Notes: a model not told the origin generated them from the letters alone. A stretch of DNA of 64,000 bases from Pseudomonas monsensis (GCF_014268495.2 NZ_CP077087.1:1491501-1555500); one strand, 5' to 3'. Numbered from the stretch's first letter, positions 14,772-23,585 are shown. Numbers and translations: made by a program.

Positions 14772-17402
14772 ATGACCGATATTGATGCACGCTTGCGCGA
14801 AGATGTTCACCTGCTCGGCGAGTTGTTGGGCAACACCATTCGAGACCAGTACGGCGAGGCGTTTCTCGACAAGATCGAGCAGATTCGCAAGGGCGCCAAG
14901 GCCGACCGGCGTGGCTCGATGGACGCCGAGCTCAGCGCCAGCCTCAATCAATTGAGCGAAGACGAATTGCTCCCGGTGGCGCGGGCGTTCAACCAGTTCC
15001 TCAATCTGGCGAACATCGCCGAGCAGTATCAGTTGATCCATCGTCGCGAGGAGTCGCAGCCGGCGCCATTCGAATCCCGTGTGCTGCCGGAACTGCTGGC
15101 GCGCCTGCGCAACGAAGGGCACAGCGCCGAATCCCTGGCCCGGCAACTGGCGCGCCTGGAAATCGAACTGGTGCTGACCGCGCACCCGACCGAAGTGGCG
15201 CGGCGCACGTTGATTCAGAAGTACGACGCGATTGCCGCGCAACTGGCCGCTCAGGATCATCGCGACCTGACCAGCGCCGAGCGCGAGCAGATCCACACTA
15301 CCTTGCAACGGCTGATCGCCGAAGCCTGGCACACCGAAGAAATCCGCCGTACGCGGCCGACGCCAGTGGACGAGGCCAAGTGGGGTTTCGCGGTGATCGA
15401 GCATTCGCTGTGGCAGGCGATCCCCAACCATATGCGCAAGGCCGACAAGGCGTTGCATGAAGCGACGGGCCTGCGTCTGCCGCTGGAAGCTGCGCCGATA
15501 CGCTTTGCCTCGTGGATGGGCGGCGACCGTGACGGCAACCCCAACGTCACTGCGGCCGTGACCCGTGAAGTGTTATTGCTGGCGCGCTGGATGGCCGCCG
15601 ATCTGTACCTGCGCGATGTCGATCATCTGGCGGCCGAGTTGTCGATGCAGCAGGCCAGTGATGCATTGAAAGCCCGGGCCGGCGACAGCGCCGAACCTTA
15701 TCGCGCAGTGCTCAAGCAATTGCGCGAACGCCTGCGCGCCACCCGCAACTGGGCGCAGGCCTCGCTGACCGCGCCGACCCCGGCCCCCGCCGACGTACTG
15801 CACAACAACCGCGATCTGCTCGATCCGCTGGAGTTGTGTTTCAACTCGCTGCACGAATGCGGCATGGGCGTGATTGCCGATGGCCCGCTGCTCGATTGCC
15901 TGCGCCGCGCAGTGACCTTCGGCCTGTTTCTGGTGCGCCTCGATGTGCGTCAGGACTCGTCGCGCCATAGCTCGGCGATGACCGAAATTACCGATTATCT
16001 GGGCCTGGGGCGCTACGAAGACTGGGACGAAGAGCAGCGCATCGGCTTCCTGACACGGGAGCTGAGCAACCGTCGTCCGTTGCTGCCGGCGCATTTCAAA
16101 CCCTCCGCCGATACGGCGGAAGTGCTCAATACCTGTAAGGAAATCGCCGCCGCACCAGGCGCGTCACTGGGGTCCTACGTGATCTCGATGGCCGGGGCTG
16201 CATCCGATGTGCTGGCGGTGCAACTGCTGCTTAAAGAAGCCGGTGTGCTGCGACCAATGCGTGTCGTGCCGTTGTTCGAAACCCTCGCAGACCTCGACAA
16301 CGCCGGCCCGGTGATGGAGCGTCTGTTGCTGCTGCCGGGTTATCGCGCGCGCCTGCAGGGCCCGCAGGAAGTGATGATCGGCTACTCCGACTCGGCCAAG
16401 GACGCCGGCACCACCGCTGCCGCTTGGGCGCAATACCGGGCGCAGGAACGTCTGGTAGAAATCTGTCGGGAGCAGCAAGTCGAACTGCTGCTGTTCCACG
16501 GTCGCGGCGGCACTGTCGGCCGAGGCGGTGGTCCGGCCCACGCGGCGATTCTCTCGCAGCCGCCAGGATCGGTGGCGGGGCGCTTTCGCACTACCGAGCA
16601 GGGGGAAATGATTCGTTTCAAATTTGGCCTGCCGGACATCGCCGAGCAGAACCTCAATCTGTATCTGGCTGCCGTGCTCGAAGCAACGCTGTTGCCACCA
16701 CCGCCACCGACGCCCGAGTGGCGGCATCTGATGGACGAGTTGGCGGCGGACGGGGTCAGTGCCTACCGTGCGGTGGTGCGGGAAAATCCGCAGTTCGTCG
16801 AGTATTTCCGCCAGTCCACGCCGGAGCAGGAGTTGGGGCGTCTGCCGCTGGGCAGTCGTCCGGCCAAGCGCCGTGCCGGTGGCATCGAAAGTCTGCGGGC
16901 GATTCCGTGGATCTTCGGCTGGACGCAGACGCGATTGATGTTGCCCGCGTGGCTCGGCTGGGAGTCGGCGCTGAGCAAGGCGCTGGAGCGCGGTGAAGGT
17001 CAATTGCTCGGGCAGATGCGCGAGCAGTGGCCGTTCTTCCGCACGCGCATCGACATGCTGGAAATGGTCCTGGCCAAGGCTGACGCGGACATCGCGCTGT
17101 CTTACGACCAGCGTCTGGTCGAGCCGGACTTGCTGCCGTTGGGCGCGCAGTTACGCGACCTATTGTCGCAGGCGTGTGCGGTAGTGCTCGGCCTGACCGG
17201 TCAGTCGCAACTGCTGGCACATAGCCCTGATACGCTCGAATTCATCCGTCTGCGCAACACCTACCTCGACCCGCTGCATCTATTGCAGGCCGAACTGCTG
17301 GCGCGTTCGCGGCAGCAGAATGTCGAGCAGGGCAGCCCGGTGGAACAGGCGTTGCTGGTGTCTGTGGCGGGGATTGCCGCCGGTTTGCGAAATACCGGCT
17401 AA
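14772..17402 (+). CDS. ppc: Phosphoenolpyruvate carboxylase
   Basis: This 876-residue enzyme makes oxaloacetate from PEP and bicarbonate, replenishing the TCA cycle. The catalytic His lies in LTAHPTEVARR, the PEP-binding region is VMIGYSDSAKDAG, and the glycine-rich mobile loop is FHGRGGTVGRGGGP. The C-terminus ends in RNTG, the buried end typical of the family. The length is normal for bacterial enzymes. It is monocistronic, followed by a 299 bp gap before adk. Confidence 0.98.
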   Translation: MTDIDARLREDVHLLGELLGNTIRDQYGEAFLDKIEQIRKGAKADRRGSMDAELSASLNQLSEDELLPVARAFNQFLNLANIAEQYQLIHRREESQPAPFESRVLPELLARLRNEGHSAESLARQLARLEIELVLTAHPTEVARRTLIQKYDAIAAQLAAQDHRDLTSAEREQIHTTLQRLIAEAWHTEEIRRTRPTPVDEAKWGFAVIEHSLWQAIPNHMRKADKALHEATGLRLPLEAAPIRFASWMGGDRDGNPNVTAAVTREVLLLARWMAADLYLRDVDHLAAELSMQQASDALKARAGDSAEPYRAVLKQLRERLRATRNWAQASLTAPTPAPADVLHNNRDLLDPLELCFNSLHECGMGVIADGPLLDCLRRAVTFGLFLVRLDVRQDSSRHSSAMTEITDYLGLGRYEDWDEEQRIGFLTRELSNRRPLLPAHFKPSADTAEVLNTCKEIAAAPGASLGSYVISMAGAASDVLAVQLLLKEAGVLRPMRVVPLFETLADLDNAGPVMERLLLLPGYRARLQGPQEVMIGYSDSAKDAGTTAAAWAQYRAQERLVEICREQQVELLLFHGRGGTVGRGGGPAHAAILSQPPGSVAGRFRTTEQGEMIRFKFGLPDIAEQNLNLYLAAVLEATLLPPPPPTPEWRHLMDELAADGVSAYRAVVRENPQFVEYFRQSTPEQELGRLPLGSRPAKRRAGGIESLRAIPWIFGWTQTRLMLPAWLGWESALSKALERGEGQLLGQMREQWPFFRTRIDMLEMVLAKADADIALSYDQRLVEPDLLPLGAQLRDLLSQACAVVLGLTGQSQLLAHSPDTLEFIRLRNTYLDPLHLLQAELLARSRQQNVEQGSPVEQALLVSVAGIAAGLRNTG

Positions 17403-17701
17403 GGTTTTTTCCGTAGGATGCGGCAGCCGATGCATGCCTCGGCTGTCGTTTGCTGCACAGGGGAAATGTGCCGCCAGGCGACAGTTAATGATGGGGTTGC
17501 GACTTGGGTCACCGTGTCGCAAGGTCGCGGCGGGCGTCGGTTTCTCCGACTTTTGGCGTCTTGTGTGGGCGCAGCCTGCTGTGTATCTTGATCAGCCTTT
17601 GGCCGTTTGTGTGGCCACGACCCGTATTTTCAGGATTCGCCGCCAAGTAGCGAATCCTTTGTTTTGTAAAGCTTTTATATAAAAAATTGAGGAGCACATC
17701 G
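17403..17701 (+). other. Intergenic region between ppc and adk with two hairpins
   Basis: This gap of 299 bp has no convincing gene. The first hairpin, CAGCCGA/TCGGCTG at about 17420-17446, may end ppc transcription. The second (17632-17658) is listed separately. The rest presumably holds the adk promoter, which I could not place confidently. Confidence 0.5.
17632..17665 (+). terminator. Terminator-like hairpin in the adk leader
   Basis: The perfect 9 bp stem AGGATTCGC/GCGAATCCT with a nine-base loop is followed by TTGTTTTG. It sits 37 bases before the adk start. It is either the end of an upstream transcript or a leader attenuator for adk. Confidence 0.6.
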
Positions 17702-18352
17702 ATGCGCGTCATTCTGCTGGGAGCTCCCGGGGCCGGTAAAGGTACTCAGGCAAAGTTCATCACCGAAAAATTCGGCATTCCGCAAATCTCCACTGGCGAC
17801 ATGCTGCGTGCTGCGGTCAAGGCCGGCACCGAGCTGGGCATCAAGGCCAAGAGCATCATGGATGCCGGTGGCCTGGTGTCGGATGACCTGATCATCGCGC
17901 TGGTCAAGGATCGCATCGCTCAAGCTGACTGCGCCAATGGCTTTCTGTTCGACGGCTTCCCGCGCACCATTCCGCAGGCCGAAGCGCTGGTGACTGCCGG
18001 TGTCGAACTGGACGCCGTGGTTGAAATCGCCGTTGAAGACGAAGAGATCGTGCAGCGTATCGCCGGTCGTCGTGTGCACGAGGCCAGCGGCCGCGTTTAC
18101 CACATCGTCTACAACCCGCCGAAAATCGCTGGCAAAGACGACATCACCGGTGAAGAACTGGTACAGCGCAAGGACGACACTGAAGAAACCGTGCGTCATC
18201 GCCTGTCGGTCTACCATTCGCAGACCAAGCCGCTGGTGGACTTCTACCAGAAGCTGTCCGCTACCAATGCCGGCAAGCCGAAGTACAGCCACATCCCGGG
18301 TGTCGGTTCGGTTGAAGCCATCACCGCCAAGGTACTTGAGGCGCTGAGCTGA
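17702..18352 (+). CDS. adk: Adenylate kinase
   Basis: This 216-residue enzyme balances ATP, ADP and AMP in the cytoplasm. The P-loop is GAPGAGKGTQ, the AMP-binding and Walker B region is FDGFPRT, and the LID domain (GRRVHEASGRVYHIVYNPPK) lacks the four zinc cysteines, as in other Gram-negative enzymes. The ATG at 17702 is chosen because GAGGAG lies just upstream and the P-loop then falls at the usual position; an in-frame start five codons earlier has no site. A hairpin follows the stop. Confidence 0.98.
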   Translation: MRVILLGAPGAGKGTQAKFITEKFGIPQISTGDMLRAAVKAGTELGIKAKSIMDAGGLVSDDLIIALVKDRIAQADCANGFLFDGFPRTIPQAEALVTAGVELDAVVEIAVEDEEIVQRIAGRRVHEASGRVYHIVYNPPKIAGKDDITGEELVQRKDDTEETVRHRLSVYHSQTKPLVDFYQKLSATNAGKPKYSHIPGVGSVEAITAKVLEALS

Positions 18353-18377
18353 AAAAGCTGATTCTGCTGCATCATCC

Positions 18378-18406
18378 ACGGCCCGCTTGCGGGCCGTAGT
18401 TGTTTA
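18378..18406 (+). terminator. Intrinsic terminator of adk
   Basis: The perfect stem ACGGCCCGC/GCGGGCCGT with a two-base loop is followed by AGTTGTTTA. It lies 25 bases past the adk stop and before tsaB, so the two are probably separate units. Confidence 0.75.
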
Positions 18407-18445
18407 TACTGACGCACCTTTTTCCCACCTGTTTTGGATACATCA

Positions 18446-19120
18446 ATGAGCACCTTGCTGGCCCTGGACACCGCGACTGAAGCTTGCTCCGTTGCCTTGC
18501 TGCACGACGGCAAGGTCACGAGCCATTACGAGGTGATCCCGCGCCTGCATGCGCAAAAGCTGTTGCCGATGATCCAGCAACTGCTGGCCGACGCCGGCAC
18601 CACGCTGCAAGCGGTGGACGCCATCGCGTTCGGTCGCGGCCCGGGTGCATTCACCGGTGTGCGGATCGCCATCGGTGTAGTGCAGGGGCTGGCGTTTGCC
18701 CTCGACCGTCCGGTGCTTGCGGTGTCGAACCTGGCGGTGCTGGCGCAACGGGCTCATCGCGAGCACGGCGTCAGCCAGGTTGCAGCGGCCATTGATGCGC
18801 GGATGGATGAAGTGTATTGGGGCTGCTACCGCGAGACTGCCGGCGAGATGCGTCTGGTCGGTGCCGAAGCGGTGTTGCCACCCGAGGTTGCAGCGCTGCC
18901 GCAAGACGCCAGCGGCGAGTGGTTCGGTGCCGGTACCGGTTGGGGCTACGGCGAGCGTATTGCCGTCAAACCGAGCGGTTCCGATGCGGGCATGTTGCCC
19001 CATGCCGAAGACTTGCTGACCCTGGCGCGCTTCGCCTGGGAGCGCGGTGAGTCGATCCCGGCCGATGACGCGCAACCGGTTTACCTGCGCGACAAAGTCG
19101 CCACCCCCAAGGCTCGCTGA
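18446..19120 (+). CDS. tsaB: tRNA t6A biosynthesis protein TsaB
   Basis: This 224-residue, actin-like (ASKHA fold) protein joins TsaD and TsaE to transfer threonylcarbamoyl to A37 of ANN-reading tRNAs. Typical motifs are LALDTATEACSVALL at the N-terminus, HAQKLLPMI, and the conserved GRGPGAFTGVRIAIG. The ATG at 18446 gives the usual MSTLLALDTA start; a TTG four codons earlier is unlikely. Its product is the substrate pool for TcdA, encoded at 39158-39970. Confidence 0.96.
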   Translation: MSTLLALDTATEACSVALLHDGKVTSHYEVIPRLHAQKLLPMIQQLLADAGTTLQAVDAIAFGRGPGAFTGVRIAIGVVQGLAFALDRPVLAVSNLAVLAQRAHREHGVSQVAAAIDARMDEVYWGCYRETAGEMRLVGAEAVLPPEVAALPQDASGEWFGAGTGWGYGERIAVKPSGSDAGMLPHAEDLLTLARFAWERGESIPADDAQPVYLRDKVATPKAR

Positions 19121-19142
19121 TCAATCAAAACGGCGAGGTCCA

Positions 19143-19172
19143 TTGTGGCGAGGGAGCTTGCTCCTTCGCGAC
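19143..19172. repeat. Single REP-like palindrome
   Basis: GGAGCTTGCTCC lies within TGTGGCGAGG...TTCGCGACA, a degenerate single REP after tsaB. The rest of this 221 bp gap is AT-richer and may hold the promoter of the next gene. Confidence 0.55.
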
Positions 19173-19341
19173 AAAAACACTCAGCCGCAATTCAGTGCCT
19201 TATTCCAAATCCTGCCAATCGTCAGTTTCCAACCCCGCGCTTTAAACCTTTTGCGCTTTATGTGTTCTAGTTATCACTCGGCGATTTGCTAAGTCGGTCA
19301 GGTGCCGCTAAATTGCCATCATTGATACCGAGCATGAATTT

Positions 19342-19650
19342 ATGCGTATAGACGGCGTTTCCTCTCAGTCCTATCCCATCAAGCGCAAGCCTCGCAAAGG
19401 CAATGTGGCGCTGGATGAATCCGTCGACGATATCGACGGCGAGCTGGAGTTCCCGACTGAAGAGCAACTGGCCGCCCGTGCTGCCAAAGCCTCGGCACAA
19501 CGCCTGAGCAATCTGCCTGCCCGTCAGCAAGACATGATTTATCACCGTGCGATGAAAAAGAGCGTAGCGATGGCCTTGGCCAGTTACCTGAGCACCGCCG
19601 GTTTTGTCGATTGGGATGCAGACGTGCTGGGCCTCGATTTGTACATCTGA
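19342..19650 (+). CDS. Conserved small hypothetical protein
   Basis: This 102-residue protein has a basic N-terminus (YPIKRKPRKGN), an acidic middle (LDESVDDIDGELEFPTEEQL) and a helical C-terminal half ending DADVLGLDLYI. There is no signal or membrane segment. Its stop overlaps the DUF72 gene start by one base (TGATG), so the pair is translationally coupled and probably functionally linked. I do not recognise the family. Confidence 0.78.
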   Translation: MRIDGVSSQSYPIKRKPRKGNVALDESVDDIDGELEFPTEEQLAARAAKASAQRLSNLPARQQDMIYHRAMKKSVAMALASYLSTAGFVDWDADVLGLDLYI

Positions 19651-20510
19651 TGGCGCTGCCTTACTACCTCGGTTGCCCGTCCTGGAGCGAAAATGCCTGG
19701 CGCGAGTATCTGTACCCGGTAGACGCGAAAACCTCCGACTTTCTCGGTCTCTATTCCCAAGTGTTCAACGCCGTGGAAGGCAATACGACCTTCTACGCCA
19801 GCCCGTCGCCGGCCACCGTGCAGCGCTGGGCCGAGGTCATGCCCGAGCACTTTCGCTTCACCGCCAAGTTCCCCGGCGACATCAGCCACAGCGGTGACCT
19901 GCGCGAGCAACTGACCGCCGCCGAAACCTTTTTGCAGTTGATGCAGCCGCTGGGCGGACGCGTCGCGCCGTTCTGGCTGCAACTGTCGAAAAGCTTCACG
20001 CCGCAGCGCCTGCCGGAACTGGCGGGGTTCATTGATGCGCTGGATTGCCCGCTGGCGGTGGAAGTGCGTCACGAGCAGTTCTTCGCCAAGGGCGAGAGTG
20101 AGCGCCTGCTCAATCGTCTGCTGCTCGACCGTGGCGTCGAACGCATCTGCCTCGATCCGCGGGCGCTGTTCAGTTGCCTGTCGACCGAATCTTCGGTGAT
20201 TCACGCGCAGTCCAAAAAGCCCCGTGTGCCGACGCGCCCGGCGGCCTTCACGCAGTCCCCGCAAGTACGCTTCATCGGGCATCCCGAACTCGAAGCCAAC
20301 GATCCCTTCCTCGTGCCGTGGGTAACAAAAATCGCCGAGTGGATCGAAGAGGGCCGCACGCCTTATATCTTTCTGCACACCGCCGACAACCTGCTGGCGG
20401 CGAAACTGGCGCAACGTTTTCACACGCAATTGATGCAACGTTTGCCTGGCCTGCCATCGCTGCCTGAGCTATACAGAGAACCCGCCGCCGAGCAACTTGG
20501 CCTGCTCTGA
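19650..20510 (+). CDS. DUF72 (YecE) family protein
   Basis: This 286-residue protein begins MALPYYLGCPSWSENAWREYLYP and continues with the family block FNAVEGNTTFYASPSPATVQRWAEVMPEHFRFTAKFP in pieces typical of DUF72 TIM barrels. The later VEVRHEQFFAK and YIFLHTADN segments also fit. DUF72 proteins have a triose-isomerase-like barrel and no settled activity. ATG 19650 overlaps the stop of the preceding gene. The last codons form part of an intrinsic terminator. Confidence 0.9.
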   Translation: MALPYYLGCPSWSENAWREYLYPVDAKTSDFLGLYSQVFNAVEGNTTFYASPSPATVQRWAEVMPEHFRFTAKFPGDISHSGDLREQLTAAETFLQLMQPLGGRVAPFWLQLSKSFTPQRLPELAGFIDALDCPLAVEVRHEQFFAKGESERLLNRLLLDRGVERICLDPRALFSCLSTESSVIHAQSKKPRVPTRPAAFTQSPQVRFIGHPELEANDPFLVPWVTKIAEWIEEGRTPYIFLHTADNLLAAKLAQRFHTQLMQRLPGLPSLPELYREPAAEQLGLL

Positions 20511-20521
20511 GGCGGTTTTTT
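20485..20521 (+). terminator. Terminator overlapping the end of the DUF72 gene
   Basis: CCGCCGAGCA (20485-20494) pairs with TGCTC and GGCGG (20503-20515), with the TGA stop codon left as a bulge, followed by six T. The hairpin is therefore half inside the coding sequence. Confidence 0.75.
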
Positions 20522-20539
20522 CTGCCCAGGAGCCTGCCG

Positions 20540-21376
20540 ATGGACGCCCAAGCCCGCGAAGAACAAGCCCGTAAAGCCCACGCTTTCAAAGCCCTGCATG
20601 AACGGCCGGGCATTTTCGTCATCCCCAACCCATGGGATGCTGGCTCGGCGAAGATGCTCGCCAGTCTCGGCTATCAGGCCTTGGCCACGACCAGCGCCGG
20701 TTACGCGTTTTCCCAAGGCAAGGCCGATGGTGCGTTGACGCTCGATGAGACCCTGGCCAACGTCCGGGCGATTGTCGCGGCCACGGATCTGCCGGTGGCG
20801 GTGGATCTGGAAAACGGCTTCGCCGATGACCCGCTCGAATCCGCCAACAGCCTGTTGCGTGCCGCCGAGGCGGGCGCAGTGGGTGGTTCAATCGAAGACG
20901 CCACAGGCCGCGTCGACGCGCCCATCTATTGCTTCGAACACGCGGTGGCGCGCATCGAAGCCGCCGTCGCCGCTGTGCGTACGCTGCCTTTTCCCTTCAC
21001 CCTGACCGCCCGTGCGGAAAACTACTTGCACGGCCATCCCGATATCAACGACACCATCCGCCGCTTGCAGGCGTTCGCCGAAGCCGGTGCCGACGTGCTG
21101 TATGCGCCGGGTTTGCGCAGTGCCGAAGAAGTGTTGGCAGTGGTGCGTGCGGTGGCGCCGAAGCCGGTCAACGTGTTGATGTCCGGCGGTTTGAAGTTGA
21201 CGTTGCAGGAACTCGAAGAAATGGGCGTGCGGCGCATCAGCACCGGTTCGGCACTGGCACTGGCCGCGTTCGGCGGATTCTTGCGCGCCGCTGAAGAGAT
21301 CCAGCAAACGGGCACCTTCGGGTTTACTTCGCAGTCGATGCCCTACGCCCAGGCCAATCAGTTTTTCAAAGGCTGA
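20540..21376 (+). CDS. PEP mutase / isocitrate lyase superfamily protein
   Basis: This 278-residue TIM-barrel protein has FVIPNPWDAGSAKML near the N-terminus, VAVDLENGFADDP as a metal-binding segment and GGSIEDATG as the catalytic-face motif. It lacks the KKCGH loop of isocitrate and methylisocitrate lyases, so it is closer to the oxaloacetase/phosphonopyruvate-type members, and its substrate is open. A CAGGAG ribosome site precedes the ATG. It is followed three bases later by the extensin-like gene, suggesting cotranscription. Confidence 0.88.
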   Translation: MDAQAREEQARKAHAFKALHERPGIFVIPNPWDAGSAKMLASLGYQALATTSAGYAFSQGKADGALTLDETLANVRAIVAATDLPVAVDLENGFADDPLESANSLLRAAEAGAVGGSIEDATGRVDAPIYCFEHAVARIEAAVAAVRTLPFPFTLTARAENYLHGHPDINDTIRRLQAFAEAGADVLYAPGLRSAEEVLAVVRAVAPKPVNVLMSGGLKLTLQELEEMGVRRISTGSALALAAFGGFLRAAEEIQQTGTFGFTSQSMPYAQANQFFKG

Positions 21377-21378
21377 AC

Positions 21379-22071
21379 GTGGGACGCTGGTTTGCGCTGA
21401 GTGTGCTGCTGCTGATTGGCGGTGCGATGGTCAGTGTCTGGCGTGGCTGGCTGGATGTGCCAGCCGAGTGGAATCCGTGGGCGCCGCTGGATGTGAAGGC
21501 AGTCCCCAACTGGCTGACCGGCTACAAACTGATGCGCTTGCGCAGCGATCCCGAACTCTGTGCACAGGCGCTGAGCAGCTCTGGACTGCGTGTCACACGG
21601 CAATCCGACAGCCCCGATGCCAAGTGTCCGCTGATCGGCACCTTACGCGTGCAGGGCGGCGAGGTCGCGCTGAGCAGCGGTTTCCTCGCCAGTTGTCCGC
21701 TGGCGGTGGCCTACGCCTTGTTTGAGCGCCACACCCTGCAACCCGTCGCTCAAGCCGTTTACGGCGAGAAAGTCAGCCGTCTCGATCACCTTGGCAGCTT
21801 CGCCTGCCGCAATGTCTATAACCGTGAGAGCGGCGCACTCAGCCGGCATGCCAGTGCCGATGCGCTGGATATCGCCGGATTTCGTCTGGCCAGCGGGCGC
21901 AGCATCAGCGTCCTCAAGGACTGGCCAGGGCAAACTCGCGACGCGCAGTTCCTACGCCAGGTGCGTGACGGCGCCTGTGAGGCGTTCAGTGTGGTATTGA
22001 GCCCGGATTACAACGCCGCTCACCGTAATCACTTTCATGTCGATGTCGGGCGCTGGAGCGTGTGTCGCTGA
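21379..22071 (+). CDS. Extensin-like family protein, possible LAS-type peptidase
   Basis: This 230-residue protein begins at GTG 21379, two bases after the preceding stop codon. An N-terminal hydrophobic segment (FALSVLLLIGGAMVSVW) should anchor or export it. The C-terminal half is the extensin-like domain: CSxL-type Cys residues, then SRHASADALDIAGFRL and HRNHFHVDVG. The H-x(5)-D and H-x-H pattern resembles the zinc site of LAS peptidases such as VanY and MepA, so a peptidoglycan-cleaving role in the periplasm is plausible but unproven. Confidence 0.86.
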   Translation: MGRWFALSVLLLIGGAMVSVWRGWLDVPAEWNPWAPLDVKAVPNWLTGYKLMRLRSDPELCAQALSSSGLRVTRQSDSPDAKCPLIGTLRVQGGEVALSSGFLASCPLAVAYALFERHTLQPVAQAVYGEKVSRLDHLGSFACRNVYNRESGALSRHASADALDIAGFRLASGRSISVLKDWPGQTRDAQFLRQVRDGACEAFSVVLSPDYNAAHRNHFHVDVGRWSVCR

Positions 22072-22074
22072 GGG

Positions 22075-22695
22075 TCAGGCGGCGAGGCGCAGGTTCTGCA
22101 GAACGATCGGGCGGGCCCAGCCGTTATCGAAGTCCAGCGCCTTCTGTTGCTCGGCGATTTCTTCTGGCGGGAATGGCGGACAAGGCTTTTGCAGCAGATC
22201 CAGATCGAACTCGGCAATCGGCAGGTACAGCGGCTTCTTCTGCGGGGCCGGGCCAGGCTCTGGTGTTGGCTGGCCGTTGTTGATCACGATCGGGCGTACC
22301 CAGCTGCTGTCGAAATCCTGCTGCTCTTGCTGAGCCTTGAGCTCTTCAGGCGGGAACGGCGGGAACGGCTTGTCCAGCAATTCCATTTCGAATTCGGCGA
22401 TCGGCAGGAACAGCGGCTCCGGCGGACGCACTTCGGTTTCGACCACATCGCATTCGCGCTGGCTGATGATGTGCGCGTGCAGTTCGCTGCCCAGGGTCGG
22501 TTCTTCAGGGCTGCTCAGGTCAACCGGGGGGAATGTGCCGCAGGCGGGTACCACTTCACTCGTCTGTTCGGCCAGCGCCTGGGCAAAGAAATCCTGCCAC
22601 AGGTGACTGACGCCGCTCAGTGCTTGAGTGTTTTGACGGCTGAAGTCGCCATGGGGCGAAATGTAGCCAATCGATGTGGGAAGAATGCCTGACAT
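22075..22695 (-). CDS. Two-repeat proline-rich protein, unknown function
   Basis: This 206-residue protein begins MSGILPTSIGYISPHGDFSR. Its C-terminal half holds two copies of a unit of about 46 residues starting PLFLPIAEFEMELLDKPFPP and PLYLPIAEFDLDLLQKPCPP, each ending WVRPIV or WARPIV. The units keep the pattern LPIAEF-DLLxKPxPPFPPEE-Q-DFD-WxRPIV. No signal peptide is visible. It is convergent with the extensin-like gene (stops 3 bp apart) and divergent from rsmJ. The same frame stays open through rsmJ, but that part is antisense shadow. The family is not one I recognise. Confidence 0.8.
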   Translation of the reverse strand: MSGILPTSIGYISPHGDFSRQNTQALSGVSHLWQDFFAQALAEQTSEVVPACGTFPPVDLSSPEEPTLGSELHAHIISQRECDVVETEVRPPEPLFLPIAEFEMELLDKPFPPFPPEELKAQQEQQDFDSSWVRPIVINNGQPTPEPGPAPQKKPLYLPIAEFDLDLLQKPCPPFPPEEIAEQQKALDFDNGWARPIVLQNLRLAA

Positions 22696-22788
22696 TTTTT
22701 TCGGTTGACGCTCAGCTCTGGCAAAATGCGCGTTGATTGGTTTATCGGCCACTTTTTGCCGATCCTTAACTTTTTTGAGCGTGTTTTC

Positions 22789-23571
22789 ATGATTGAGCAA
22801 CCCGCGGCCTGCCGCATCCATGTCCAGGCCCTCGGCCCGGCGTTTGAAGCGCAAGCCGAGCAGTGGGCCGAGCGTCTGGGCCTGCCGCTGGCAGTGGCCG
22901 ACGGTGAGTTCGCCTTGCAGGTCGGCGAGCAGGGTTTGCAACTGCAGCAGTTGGGCCCGGATGCACCGGGGCCGGTACGCGTCGATTTTGTCGAGGGCGG
23001 CGCGGCGCATCGGCGGTTGTACGGTGGCGGCAGCGGGCAGATGATCGCCAAGGCCGTCGGCATCGCCCAGGGCGTGCGACCACGGGTGCTGGATGCCACG
23101 GCGGGGCTGGGCAAGGATGCGTTCGTGCTGGCCAGCCTCGGTTGCGAGATGAGCCTGATCGAGCGCCAGCCACTGATCGGTGCGCTGCTGGAGGACGGTC
23201 TGGCGCGGGCGGCGGAAGATTTCGAGGTGGCGCCGATCGTGGCGCGGATGAAGCTGCTCAAGGGCAACTCCATCGAGGTCATGCGTAACTGGGAAGGCGA
23301 GCCGCCGCAGGTGATCTATCTCGACCCGATGTTCCCGCATCGCGAGAAAACCGCGTTGGTGAAGAAGGAAATGCGCCTGTTCCGGCCGTTGGTCGGGGAT
23401 GATCCGGATGCCCCGGCCTTGCTTGAAGCAGCGCTGGCACTGGCGACGCACCGGGTGGTGGTCAAGCGTCCGCGCAAGGCGCCGTGTATCGAAGGGCCGA
23501 AGCCGAGTCATGCGCTGGATGGCAAGTCCAGCCGATACGATATTTACCCGAAGAAAGCGCTCAAGCCGTAA
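22789..23571 (+). CDS. rsmJ: 16S rRNA m2G1516 methyltransferase RsmJ
   Basis: This 260-residue SAM-dependent methyltransferase modifies guanine 1516 of 16S rRNA. The SAM-binding region is VLDATAGLGKDAFVLASLGCEM, with IERQPLIGALLEDGL and the catalytic-loop-like VIYLDPMFPHREKTALVKKEM. ATG 22789 gives the usual length; the frame is open 28 codons upstream, but that part has no start with a ribosome site and is hydrophobic. It is divergent from the two-repeat protein gene. Confidence 0.95.
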   Translation: MIEQPAACRIHVQALGPAFEAQAEQWAERLGLPLAVADGEFALQVGEQGLQLQQLGPDAPGPVRVDFVEGGAAHRRLYGGGSGQMIAKAVGIAQGVRPRVLDATAGLGKDAFVLASLGCEMSLIERQPLIGALLEDGLARAAEDFEVAPIVARMKLLKGNSIEVMRNWEGEPPQVIYLDPMFPHREKTALVKKEMRLFRPLVGDDPDAPALLEAALALATHRVVVKRPRKAPCIEGPKPSHALDGKSSRYDIYPKKALKP

Positions 23572-23585
23572 AACCGAGTCGCTCC

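Noticed and set aside
22705..22788. Upstream extension of rsmJ
   Set aside because: The extra 28 codons lack a ribosome site and overlap the promoter region shared with the divergent gene; the start at 22789 fits the family length.
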